Shown here piece after piece: positions 34,996-45,468 of a stretch of DNA of 64,000 bases. The first letter of the stretch is position 1. Every line of letters starts with the position of its first letter. The translations under genes were made by a program, and so were the position numbers. Origin of the DNA: Laccaria trichodermophora (Eukaryota > Basidiomycota > Agaricomycetes > Agaricales > Hydnangiaceae); assembly GCA_018417955.1 (NCBI GenBank), contig JACTVC010000019.1, positions 310,001 to 374,000 of the forward strand, in the 5' to 3' direction. The notes under the pieces were generated by a model. It was not told the DNA's origin. It did no database searches and saw only the letters and a list, made by a program, of their open reading frames with translations.

Positions 34996-35001
34996 TATAA
35001 A
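34996..35001 (+). promoter_or_regulatory. TATA box of the DnaJ gene
   Basis: TATAAA lies 62 bp upstream of the ATG at 35063, a plausible core-promoter position. Confidence 0.5.
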
Positions 35002-35062
35002 GGAGCTTGTGGGCGCAGTAAGATGTTGACTATCTAGCACCTCGAATTACCTTCCAAACAGA

Positions 35063-36270
35063 ATGGAACCTCACACTGTACTTGGAGTGTCTGCCAACGC
35101 TTCAGTGAAAGATATTAATGACGCGTTCAAAGCTTTGGTAAGTCTCTCCCTCGCTTTCCATCACTCCGTCGGCTTAATGTTGAGTGTTAATCCAGGCAAT
35201 GAAATGGCACCCTGACAGAAACCCAGGAAACGTGGAAGAAGCCACAGAGATGATGAAGGAGGTGCGCTTTCTTATTTTTTTTGCCGTCACCTCAGCGGCT
35301 CAACTCTTCCAACTGTGATAGATCAACATCGCTAAAAAGGCCATGCTCCGTCGGGCCGAACGCGCGAAAACGAGAGCTAGTGCAGAAGAAAGCTCATCAT
35401 CTCCCGCGCACCAAAATCCTTCCTCTGGCTCTGAATGCTCGGCAAGCTCATCCCACCATGCTTCGAGCGTGCATACTTCTGAATCGAGCACGCCATCTTG
35501 CGAGGGTTCAGAACAGAATTCGCGGAAACCTCCGCCCCCCACGCGGAAGCAATCAAGAGACTCAGACCACCGTCCACAAAGCACCTTTAGCAGTTTTCTT
35601 CCCAAGCCATTTCGCCGCCGTGCCTTGTCGACCATTAATCCCCCACCATCGCCCGATCTCAATGTGACAAATGCGTACGACAACTGTTTTTTGATGGGGC
35701 GGATTTCGAAGGAATGGGTCCACCCCATAAAACTTTCACTCGAGGATCTATTACATGGCAAGCGGTTCAACGTGCGCTTGGAGCGCTACCAGCTCAGCGG
35801 AACGAGGCGACCTGTCGTCTTTGCCATCAACGTTCCGCCTGGATGTGAAGCTGGGACAAGGATGGTATTCAAGGAAGCTGGTCACGAAAACAAGGATGGT
35901 CAAAAACAAGACATTGTGTTTGTCATTGAAGAAGCGAACCATAAGGAATTTACTCGCACTGGGAATAATCTCAGCATAAATGTGGAAGTTCCCTGGGACG
36001 ACAAGTTGACCCAAGGGAAACAGCGGATGCCGCTTGAGGGCCTGGGTGGGGAAGGTCTGGCGTTCACGATTGATCACTGTTCCAACAATGCCATGAAAGG
36101 GACTGCTGTTGTACCTGCAGCTGGTATGCCCGACCCATCTGGCCGGAGGGGTAATCTTCTTGTTCAGTAAGTTCTCTTCTTCCTGCTCGAAGCTGTCGCT
36201 TATTCGGTAACGCAGCTGGGAGATAAGCAAAACAGGATCTCAGTGGCTGAGGAAGGTTTTTAGGGGATGA
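35063..36270 (+). CDS. DnaJ/Hsp40 co-chaperone lacking a zinc finger
   Basis: J-proteins stimulate the ATPase of Hsp70 and deliver clients. The start at 35063 gives MEPHTVLGVSANASVKDIND. The second exon carries the invariant HPD in MKWHPDRNPGN, and the J domain ends near KKAMLRRAERAK. A disordered Ser/Pro linker of about 100 residues replaces the usual Gly/Phe region and zinc finger. A C-terminal client-binding region follows (VHPIKLSLEDLLHGKRFNVR, FAINVPPGCEAGTRMVFKEA, HKEFTRTGNNLSINVEVPWD). Introns fall after FKAL and MMKE and before the last exon, which reads HWEISKTGSQWLRKVFRG and stops at 36268-36270. It resembles class II J-proteins. The last intron and exon are part of the duplicated segment described nearby. 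Confidence 0.85.
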
Positions 36271-36400
36271 ATGCCTGAACGCCTGGAGATCGTGGACGCT
36301 TATATTATTTCATATGTACAACGCAGTAATATTTAAGTAATAGAGAAGACATTCAAACCCAAATACAAATCGATTAATGCTGAAGAAGCTACTTTAACTA
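36199..36400. repeat. Duplicated DnaJ/GTPase junction, copy A
   Basis: Starts CTTATTCGGTAACGCAGCTGG. It shares this and later blocks (ATCTCAGTGGCTGAGGAA, CATATGTACAACGCAGT, AAACCCAAATACAA) with copy B at 37602-37800 at roughly 65-70% by eye. On the minus strand copy A still resembles the last codons of the GTPase gene (ending LGLN instead of FGL). So it carries the live DnaJ 3' end and a dead GTPase 3' end. Confidence 0.6.
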
Positions 36401-36923
36401 AGGACTCTTGCAAGGCGCGTAATTTTCACCAAATTTTCACTCTTTCTGTCGCTTTCATGCGATTCCTAATTTGATGCCAAGTTTGATGCTGATTGCTTAA
36501 TGAAAATACCTCGACCTCCTCTTGAAAGTATGCCTCTTCGAGCTCGTTCGATTGTTTGAGTGCAATCGCTAGATCTAGAGCGGCGAGTTGCGAGGGCAGG
36601 TCCCCTTTTATTGTATTGCTGCAGCGTGATCGTGGGACATTACATAATTAAGCCACTATAAAACTTCACAGGGGCATACACTCTCCTCAGTCATTCTTCC
36701 ACCGGCTGAGGTGAGTATCGTGCCCGTCGTTCTCATACTTTCAGTACCGTGACTCACTCTGACACTACCTATAGGGATACTCTAGGTACAGTACTAATAG
36801 TATATAGTCGTTCATCCATCGCCTGAGGGATACTCTAGTCTATTTCCAACAGGTTATGGGCCTTTTTCAAGTTGGTTTCTAGGTACCGCTGCATTTACGA
36901 GCACTTCCATTCTTTGATTCAAG
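36271..36923. other. Leader of the truncated copia-type element and decayed gene remnants
   Basis: Holds the rest of duplicated copy A. A short minus-strand coding-like remnant follows (about 36490-36600, reading LAALDLAIALKQSNELEEAY, family unknown). Next is a promoter-like CACTATAAAACTTCACAGG near 36653 that could be the start of an LTR transcript. Two copies of GGGATACTCTAG lie at 36774-36785 and 36827-36838. LTR boundaries could not be set. Confidence 0.4.
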
Positions 36924-37613
36924 ATGACACTGGGCGATTCTATTTCTGGCGACCTTGCATCAATGCCTACTTCGCCACAAATAACTTGTTTATCACTGCT
37001 TCCTCGCACTCCCATTCCGAGCGATATCTCTCACCCTTCGGTCTCGATTCAGAACGTGAAGGATACAAGTTGGGGGGACGTTCCCCTCCTCGACAAGACT
37101 TTGAATAATTATGCGGCGTGGAGCCGACACGTCATCTGCATTCTACGGCTCTCGTCTGGTCTCGATCTCTATCTTGATGGCTCGTTACCCGCTCCTGACC
37201 CTCATCTTGAACCTCGCGCTAATCGCTCTTGGAAAATAAACGACTCGGCAGTCCAGGCTTTTCTTTTCATGAAATCTGCTCCCTCTGAGCATCCCTTCAT
37301 TGAAAGCTGTGATTCCGCTGAAGATATTTGGTCTACCTTGCGAAAGCGCCATGGACCCATGTCACAGGTCGCCCTTATTCAGGAAGCGCTTGCCGTCCGA
37401 TATTCATCTTCTACCCCCTTCGCCGACACTACCCTTACTTTGCGCAGTCTCAACCGTCGCATCTGGGATATGGGCGCGCTCACTCCTGAAGGCTTTCTCC
37501 GTATCCTGATTGTTCTTGCTCTTTCTGCCGACGAGTCTTTTTCCGCTGTCCGCGATGCCATCGTTTCTGGTCTGTCTACTTCTAAAGACGACCGCGCAAC
37601 ACTTATTCGGTAA
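36924..37613 (+). mobile_element. Truncated gag-like ORF of a Ty1/copia-type LTR retrotransposon
   Basis: The ORF (MTLGDSISGDLASMPTSPQI onwards) shows a copia gag-like pattern: VPLLDKTLNNYAAWSRHVIC, LRLSSGLDLYLDGSLPAPDP, SAEDIWSTLRKRHGPMSQVA and LRSLNRRIWDMG. It stops at TAA 37611-37613, exactly where duplicated copy B begins. The gag is therefore cut off, and no CCHC knuckle, protease, integrase or reverse transcriptase follows. It is a remnant, not an active element. The protein ending TLIR uses the repeat's first codons. Confidence 0.7.
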
Positions 37614-37800
37614 TGCAGCTGGATAATCATCAAAGTAGGGTTGGGAACTAGTAAACCTGGGTCTCGGTGGTTGGAGAACTTTTGAACAAAGGGTAATGGA
37701 TTTAATTCATTATCATGTACAACGCAGTGTTTGTAAGAGAATTGGTAGAACAGGATCAAAGCCCAAAAACAACATCTATCGCGCGACCTATCATGCCAAA
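37602..37800. repeat. Duplicated DnaJ/GTPase junction, copy B
   Basis: Mirror partner of copy A in direct orientation. Its left half is a decayed DnaJ last exon and its right half is the intact 3' end of the GTPase gene (stop at 37756-37758). Together the copies bracket the gag fragment. Confidence 0.6.
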
Positions 37801-39137
37801 AATACCACCATGACGGGGTTGCTGGCGCAAGCGATCAAGTTGGCGCGTAATGTCTGCTCTTTCTGCCGCAGAAGCCGAAGCAGCTTCCTGCAAGCGACTC
37901 TCCAGGGTCCTGATTTGACGCTGATGCTCAGCGGAGACCCTTTCGGCCTCTCGACGTGCTGAGTCCATCAGCTCCTCCATGCTTCTTTCGAGCTTGGCCT
38001 TCTCTTCATTGTAAGCGGACGCCAACTTTTGGGAATCAGCTTGGACCCTGTTCATTTCGGCCTGCAGTTTCCTCGTCTCTACCTCGAGCTCTCGCTTGGT
38101 TTCTATGTCCTTCGTCCTGATGGCTTCTGTAGCCAGCAGTTAGAAGTTATCGCGTTTAAAGATATTCGAAAACAAACCCCTCATTTCCTCTTGTAAAACT
38201 ATCATCTCCAGGCGATGATTTTCAGCCTGCTGCAATAGATCTCTATTCAGTTCTGTTCCCGCAGCGGTCTGTGAAATGTCTTTCTTCTCGTCGACAAGTT
38301 CCCGCTGGATCCTAAGAGATCGAGGCTGATTTCCAATAATGCGTCTCAGAATCTCCTGCGCTGACTCAAGGGTGTTATCGTGCCGGAGAAGTCGAGCACC
38401 CTTCTCCATCACGGGCTTGAAGAATATGTCCTCACGAGCAAGTTCTGCTTCTCGTGCTTCGCCTACCTCCTTGCTTACTTCACCCCACATACTCGTCACC
38501 AAGACAACGTTCTTTAGGGTGCTGTCGCCGCAAAGTTGTCGAAACATTTTGAAGTTGCGTGTCGAGATCCCTCCCATCCTGAAGTCGGAGATGCGGTGAA
38601 GGTAGATGACTCCTGCCAATTTTTTGCCATTCTCGTATCTGTGGAAAAGTGAGAAAATCATCCCAAAGAAAGGGTGGGCGGGATGCGTACGCGGTCGCAA
38701 GGAATGCAGCTATCATTCTAAGGATATCTGTATCACTCTTCGTCGTATCATCGAATCCAGGTGTGTCGATAAGCGTGACTGAAAACCCATCCAACTCAAA
38801 CGGCTGTGCGACCTGTACCACGCTTGTGCAAGACTGAAGTCCTCTCCCAATGCGAAGAGTGCTTCCGCTGACTTTATTAATGAACTGAGGAAGTAAGGTA
38901 AAACCCTGAAAACGTCAACTCAGAACAATCAAGTCCACAAACGGTTGTCTTGCCGCTTCCCGTCGCTCCCATTACCCTAAAAAAATCAGCCAAAATGAGC
39001 TGGATTTAAGTTCGTCACAAAGAAGGTGGATGTCAAACTTACGCAATGGCCACGTCCGAAGGGTCGACAATGCGAGTCTGAACAGAGGAAAGGATCAACA
39101 GAAGGTCAAACCAAATTGAAATCAAAGGGCTCACCAT
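37756..39137 (-). CDS. P-loop GTPase (AIG1/septin-like G domain) with coiled-coil tail
   Basis: A GTP-binding protein of a family expanded in Agaricomycetes. The proposed ATG (39137-39135) is followed at once by an intron, then TRIVDPSDVAIAVMGATGSG. G1 is GATGSGKTTFIN, the switch-I region is STLRIGRGLQSCT, G3 is DTPGFDD, and the G4 position is LVTSMWG in place of NKxD. After the G domain comes a long coiled coil (SLRIQRELVDEKKDISQ, RELEVETRKLQAEMNRVQ, LERSMEELMDSARREAERVS). The C-terminus is GMIGRAIDVVFGL, possibly membrane-seeking. Five or six short introns are read. Function is unknown; relatives are often discussed in defence or immunity-like contexts, which is not shown here. Confidence 0.8.
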
Positions 39138-39953
39138 ACTGGTACCGCTTGAGGACGATCTCCAAGAACTGGGTCGATGAGCGTCAAGCAAGAATCTGCA
39201 AGATCAGTAACAATAGTTCACGAAACCAGTACACGCACGAAATGCCGTGGTCCATTCCGGGCTGAAGGTCTCGAGCAAGGATTACAGTAGGAGCGGGGCG
39301 GGAAGGAGTGGTAGTATCAACGTATCTCATTCGAATGAAAGACGACGTAGCTTTTGTCAGGACCTTGCATGCTTTAACATTGCTTTGGTGCGCTAAAACG
39401 CGGAGTTTTGCTAATATTAGAAGCACCCCCTCGTGTATTGTGCATGGCTAGTTGGCTGGAGGCATGTGGAGGATGGCAGGACAACGTTTCTGGGGCAAAG
39501 CTTAGCTTGACTGCGGAAGGCACGGCCAGAATACAAGAACGAAGGATGTCATTAAAGGGTGGCCAATACAAACAAAGAGATACAGGCTGTAAAAGGCCGC
39601 GACTGGCACTGGCCAAAGTCGAAGCGGTGGAACAGAGTACAAGGAACGTGATAAGTCCCTGGGCATCTGGAAGAAGAAACGAATGTCAATGACCTTTTAA
39701 TTGAAAGAGGAAAGCAGTGAAGTCACCTCTCCAACTCTGTCGAGATTTGCCTTGATGGTATCAACGTGATGGCGCGTACGCCTGAATGTCCGAAACGAAG
39801 ATGAATATGAATACAGATGTGGTCAATGATTGCGTTGTTATACAGTGGGAGCTTGAGGTCGTCGTGAGGCTGGTCGTGGATAGTGATATGACTCAAAACG
39901 AAGTCGTTGCGCAGGGTACAGAGAGTGAGGTTGCTGTTGCTGGATGGTGTGGC
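39138..39953. other. Intergenic, no supported gene
   Basis: About 800 bp. Small minus-strand frames (for example the one containing YVDTTTPSRPAPTVILARDL) might be an unresolved upstream exon of the GTPase gene or chance. No family is recognised. Confidence 0.4.
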
Positions 39954-40601
39954 TCAGAAATTATTATGCTGCCGGGGAGGCTGTGGCAGAGGTCGTGGTC
40001 GTTGGTCGGGCTGGAATTTGCATGGTGGAACAGGAAGACGTCGGATAGATGGTTGTTGGACTTGACAAGTAGGCACTGGCGATTTATGGCGTACGCGGAG
40101 CGCATCTTTGCGTTCAAGAGCCATATACTGTTCACGAGGACTGGTGTACCCTCTCTTGGCGTCTTTAGAGGGTCGCTCAGCTGTACGAGCCACAGCCCGC
40201 TCGCGGGCCTCCTCCTCAACCTGGCGTTTCGTCTCCCAGTAGCGTTTTACCTGGACATCGCGTTCCGCCTGACGAAGAACGTCCACCTGGGAGCGGTCAT
40301 CATTCCCGTATGATTTGAGAGCTGATTTGGCCATCGCGGTGGTCACGATGTACGTGCCCTCACAGTAGAATCCTCGTTCTTTAGACCCACAATGATAGAA
40401 TCCCTCCACCGCCTGAGGTTTGTTGGGATAGTAACAGGTGGGTACACTGCATTTGTTGTGGAGCCAGGAAGGCCAGTCTGATGGGAAGCGCGTAGTCTCG
40501 TAAGCCTTCTTGGCCTTCTTGCTCTTTGAGAATATGGAGACTGTAGTAGGGGATAATCAGAAGGAGGACGATGGTAAGACGGCGGTGAACTTACAAAACA
40601 T
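39954..40601 (-). CDS. Small basic protein with a Cys-rich N-terminal motif
   Basis: The start at 40601 (MFF) is followed immediately by an intron, then SIFSKSKKAKKAYETTRF and PSDWPSWLHNKCSVPTCYYP. Further cysteines lie in FYHCGSKERGFYCEGTY. The spacing (C-x4-C, then C and C) could bind a metal or form two disulfides. The remainder is highly charged and helical (RQAERDVQVKRYWETKRQVE, EEARERAVARTAERPSKDAK) and ends in a Pro/Arg-rich tail (QPDQRPRPLPQPPRQHNNF). About 190 residues, no signal peptide. Family not recognised. Codon pattern and a clean GT-AG intron support a real gene. Confidence 0.65.
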
Positions 40602-41287
40602 GATCGTTTGTTGTCGTGGTAAGGAATGTAGAAAGTCAAATCGTCAAGATTCGACGAAGAGAAGACGTAACCTGAAAGAAGGAATGTGGTCGTAAACGTT
40701 AAGGAAAGATGAGACGCTATTCATGTCGATCTGGCTTTTATATACCAGGAGACATTGTGGCCTTGAGGACAGCTGTCAAAAGGAGTCAAAGGGTGGGCAC
40801 AATAGGGTACTCTGTCCAGGGTCAAAGCACATAAAGAAATTGAGGCGCTGTGTCGTCATTGGCTACGTCCACCAAAGGCCTCAGCTAAGAAAGGAAACAT
40901 GAGGCTTCACCGCTATACATTTGAGTGGCAACGAGGCCGCGCCTTTGTCCACCAGGGGCCAGAGTATCATATGCGAGGTTGGTTGAGTCAAAACGATATT
41001 GAAAAGTCGTTGACAATGAGATCATCCACGGAGGTAAGCAACAAGTCCGCCGTTACTATAGCAAGTGGGAGCCAGGCTTCATGGCTACGGTCATGTCAGA
41101 AATAGAGTCAGGACAACCAACTTGGTATTGAGCTCTTTCCCAGAGGCAAGATCAATGTCAATGCACTAGATGCGCAGAATGACCCATGGGTTGACAATTG
41201 CCGAGTCATCTTGCCGCCCAGAAAGACAAAAGCAACGTGTAAATTTATCGGCAGCCGAGATGAAGGAATGGAGAACTTGAAAGAAAG
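40602..41287. other. Divergent upstream region of the Cys-rich protein and RAI1 genes
   Basis: About 690 bp. A TATA-like TATATAAA (minus strand, 40744-40737) serves the Cys-rich gene at a distance of about 135 bp from its ATG. No gene is supported inside. Confidence 0.5.
40737..40744 (-). promoter_or_regulatory. TATA box of the small Cys-rich protein gene
   Basis: TATATAAA on the minus strand, about 135 bp upstream of the start at 40601. Confidence 0.45.
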
Positions 41288-42969
41288 ATGAACGTGGGAA
41301 GACAAACATTTTATTTGGCTTCGAGGGGGGAAACAAATACAGAACCTGCAAGGATGAACGAAATGATGTCTGCTACTGGCAAAAGGGCAGTCGCAGACCT
41401 TCTGGACGACGATGGTGACGCACACGATTCACTGCTGCACTCTCAGGCGGCAGGCGGCCATAGGCAACCAAAGAAACAGCGGATTTCAACACTGTCTTCA
41501 GAGCCATCCTTGTCCACCCTCTCATATCCCTCGACGTCGACCCCTATCTTAAAGCAAACCCCCTTCCAGCAGCCAAGCCAGCTGATATCGTTTTCATATA
41601 CACCTGAGCATGTGCTGGAGTTCACCGACTCGGCCCTTCGTTACTTTGTCGATCCCCCCGTCGGTGCTAAATTAGACTATGGCTATGAGCGCTGGGTTAG
41701 GAAACCGGACGAGAGGGGGAGGTTAGATGGCCTTTTGAAAGCTATATCGCACATTAGAAAGGACCCCATGCGTGCGCCCAATTTGCCGGAGATTGGACTT
41801 GTTTCTTGGAGAGGTGTCATGACGAAGTATGTGTTTTCTCTCAGGTTATCACGGCAAATTTAGGCTAATGGTTGCTTTTGATTGAGTGAGAATTTTAGCC
41901 GCGCCATATGAAGAGAGGGAAGGATGGGATTTGAATGTCATGTTTGTGAATGGAACATTATACCTTGAAGAACATCTCACCGAGGCGCGCTTGAAGGATA
42001 AGTAAGTCTTGCTGCCTGATCGAGTTGACCTGGTCCTCACTGTCGTTATTGTAGGAACGACATGGAGCCAAGACAAAGGCGCCAGTCATACTTTGGATAT
42101 GCCTTTGAATCGTATTGTACTTCTGAAACTCCAACACGACAAAACGGGTCCCCGTCCTCAGGAGCGCCCTTCGGATGGGGCGGTGATGTTAATACGAATG
42201 TGCAATGGTGCAGCGTCGTCCGGACAAAGCTCGGCGATACGCGCATGGTCATCGGAGGTGAAGTTGATTGTATCCGCGGTAAGCCCTCCGTTCTTATCAT
42301 GGCGCTCCGACCTAATTTTGCCGGCACTTCTAGGAAGGTACACGGGAAAAACAGACTCATTTGTGGAATTGAAGACCTCGCTTGTGATTCGTGGACCTCA
42401 CGATGAAGGGAGGTTTGAAAAGTAAGGAATTCTTTCAACCCGGGAGTACACTAATCACTCACGGATTTAACAACAGGAAACTCCTGAAGTTCTATCTTCA
42501 GTCATTCCTTCTTGGCGTGCCTGTGAGTTCACTTGTCACGTTTTTCGCGTGTTGCTGACGTTCTGATGATACCAAATAGGAAATCTTGGTCGGATTTCGG
42601 ACTCCAGCTGGCGTCGTGACCACCACGCAGACTTTCAAGACCATTCATTTACCACGTCTTGTACGCGGCAAACCGGATGCTTGGGACCCGCTGATTTGCC
42701 TGGACTGGGGCCATCGGTTCATAACCTTCTTGAGAAAGGTGGTCCAGGCCGGCAATGACGTATCTTCTTCATCGGTATGGCGAGTCAGATTCATTCCAAG
42801 CTCCGGCGTGAGTGTGCAATTACTTTCGGGGCAATCGGATATAGATGAAGTGGTCAATGGAGAGGAGAGGGTGGGTTTCTTACCCAGATGGTATTGGGAA
42901 GAACTTGCGGCGCATCAGCAAACGCCCGTCAAGGCCACTGCTGGGACTCTCACTGACTGGCAGTTATGA
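41288..42969 (+). CDS. RAI1: RAI1/DXO-family decapping nuclease
   Basis: RAI1 binds the nuclear 5'-3' exonuclease Rat1. It removes incomplete caps through pyrophosphohydrolase or decapping activity. After a Ser-rich N-terminus come the family blocks ISFSYTPEHVLEFTDSALRY, LDYGYERWVRKPDERGRLDG and FVNGTLYLEEHLTEARLK. The metal-binding motif VIGGEVDC and the catalytic DSFVELKTS follow, then KFYLQSFLLGVPEILVGFRT. It ends LTDWQL at 42967-42969. At least five introns of ordinary size are present. I give the first in-frame ATG (41288). An internal ATG at 41354 (MNEMMSATGKRAVADLL) is an equally plausible start, because the first 22 residues do not look conserved. Confidence 0.9.
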
Positions 42970-43481
42970 CAGTTGTCGATATGTCATGTGCAACGTCGCG
43001 TATGATGATTCGGTATTTATGTAACAGAGCTACGGATTTGTACGCCATGTCCTGCAGGAACCCATTTGGATTCCGCATTGAGGTCATCCTTCGAGTCACT
43101 TGATCATGATCTTGATTTGCCACACTGGGTCCGTGCTTTTAGGAAACAAAATCGGCAATGGTGAAAATCCGTTTGAGAGAGAAATGGGTGGACAACGGAT
43201 GAGACTATGGACAAGAAAACAGTACAAGCAATAGGACAAGAAAATAAATAATTGGGGGACAGTGAAATTATTTCGGTAGAAGCTTAAAGCCGAAACCCGG
43301 GAGATGCCGATACGCGTCGTCGCGTTTGGCACCCTGGACAGCTTCCAAGCGCCTCTCTCTTCTAAGCAGTCTTCACCCGTCTCCAACGCGCTCCCCCGTC
43401 CACAAGCCCTCTCTCAACGCCGTCCTTCGTGACGAGCAGCCCACAACCCTTATCAATCCCAGGGTGTCCAACCACGCGTCC
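42970..43481. other. Intergenic, no supported gene
   Basis: About 510 bp between RAI1 and the Whi5-like gene, both on the plus strand. The frame of the Whi5-like gene is open upstream of its ATG to about 43326 without an in-frame ATG. This allows an unseen 5' exon. Confidence 0.45.
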
Positions 43482-45468
43482 ATGGCGACTCCGTCGTCTT
43501 CCGCCACGTCGCCATCCCCACCTATGGCGTATCTTGCTCCAACTTCTGGCCCCATGCAACCCCCCTCCTTGAACTCTGGGGACCCTCAGGAGAGAGAACA
43601 GAGAAAGAAAGCAGTCCAGAAGTTCTTAGCAAGGGCAGAAATTTCAATGGTAAGTTTTCCTCGCATACAGACGCGTCGTTATCCAGGGCACTGCACGACG
43701 TGATGCTGTTGGTCCCACACACCACACGGTTTCAGGACGAGCCTATGTTATACAGCAGCACCCAGATGACCACCCCTTTCGCCCCAACCACGTCTGAAAC
43801 CCATAACCCTCTTACTAATAATCCCCACAGGTAACTCGCGCCCTAAGAGCACGCCTCTCTTACGCCTCCTACAAGGCTACACATAACATCCCTCACGTTC
43901 CTTTGCGTGATCTGGAGGCTCAGACCCAGAGCCAAAGTCAATCCGCTTCATTTTCCCGCACCATCGCCGCCAAACGTAAGGCCGCCGGAACCACGAACTC
44001 CTACAGTAATCCAGCCACACAAGGTTCCAGTAGCGCCGGCGCCAGTAACCCAACCCGGAGAGGGGGATCGGGGACCATGGCTCCCCCGTCAATATCTACG
44101 CCACGGTCACACTACCCGTCCTATATGAATGCACCATCCAGCTCCGCGGGCTACGCCGCAGCAGAGGTGGCTTCCGGTTCCAAAAACACGAACTATACTC
44201 CGACCCTGTATACTTCCATCTTAGCTCCCCCACCGTCTAAGCAGGCGCGGACTATCCATAACGTTCATGATCCACCCGTTCCTGCACCAACGCGTCCTGC
44301 TCCTTCACCACGCCCACGCGCTCCCAAGGCATCGTCAAGGACAGACCCTCGTGGTGGGCATGGGAAAGGACGTCAGTCGGACAAGGCCACGAAGGCTGCC
44401 AGCTCTCCCGACAGACGTAAAGCAAAACGCGCTTCTGCAGGCAAGGGTAAGCAAAAGCAACATGCAGGGGAGGATGTAGACGTCGATGGGGACGTGGATA
44501 TGAAGGCAGCTGCCACATTGACCTCACTTCTCCTGCATCATCGACCCTCAATCACGGGGAGTGCATCATCTCCAAGGTCTAGCATTGATGGGTCGGAAGC
44601 ATCGACGTTCTCGTATTCTCATTTTGTTCAAAGTTCTGCCAGAACTACAACCGCTTCGCAACCGCCTCCTCCTACTTCCTCTGGATCTTCTGCTTCTGTT
44701 GGCACAGAACCATCCTTCCGCCAGCAAACCCCTCCTCCCCCGCCTTCGAGTGCTCCTCACGCGACTACTCCACGTCCTGCTCCCACCGACAACGAGGCGG
44801 CGGATCTAATGTTGTTTCTAGCGACGTCCCCCTCGCCCGCGAGGCCCTCCAACAAGGACTCCAAGGACCTCGCAGCCTACAGGGCCTTAAGTGGGGGCAC
44901 AGGGCCGCTTCGTTCAAAAGGCAGGGTCCTCTTCCCTTCAGCAGCTGGAGACGCACCTCCAGATAATTCTGCTGCCGCTGGTAGCTCTTCTCCGAAGCCA
45001 GCGTCGACACTGCTGAGAGGAGGTGAAGGTGGTAGCTTCACATCCAGCATCTCTAGCATTGGCGGCGAAATGGCTGGAAGAACAAGAAGTCCTGAAGCTC
45101 AACTACCGCGTGTTTCTTCGTCCTTTGTATCCCCTTCTCCCGCGCAGCTTCTGCCTCCACCCCCTTTCCCCTTGCCACTGGCTTCGGCAAGCCCGGTTCC
45201 ACGGAAGGACCGTGTCCCAAGTCCCAAGCCCAATTTTGGACAAGGGACTTTAGATTTTAATTTCAACGAGTTTATCAACGCTTCTCCTTCCCCATCCCGA
45301 GGGCTCGTCGCTCAGGGAAACAAGTCCAACCTTGGTCTCCGGGCCGATGTTGGTAGAAAGCTCTTTGAAGAAGAGCAAATGCGTCATCATTTGAATATTG
45401 CACAAAACCCTGGGACGAGACAGGATGAGCGGGCCCTTGGTGCAGGTATTGACTTGGTTCAAAGTTGA
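43482..45468 (+). CDS. Whi5/Nrm1-like G1/S transcriptional repressor
   Basis: Whi5 and Nrm1 bind SBF/MBF transcription factors and repress G1/S genes until CDK phosphorylation. The conserved short helix motif spans an intron (about 43651-43829): EREQRKKAVQKFLARAEISM joined to VTRALRARLSYASYKATHNI. A long disordered Ser/Pro-rich region follows with many SP and TP sites. A second conserved-looking patch is NEAADLMLFLATSPSPARPS, and the C-terminus has FGQGTLDFNFNEFINASPSP and FEEEQMRHHLNIAQNPGTRQ. Length (about 610 residues) is typical of basidiomycete members. The ATG at 43482 is the first in frame. Family assignment rests on the one short motif. Confidence 0.75.

Larger units (their letters stand above)
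32602..35062. other. 2.4-kb stretch with at most one weak ORF
   Basis: Apart from the doubtful ORF at 33552-33995 no gene is supported. A near-repeat containing GAAACCTCGTC occurs at 33276 and 33360. The right end carries the DnaJ promoter, with TATAAA at 34996-35001. Confidence 0.45.
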
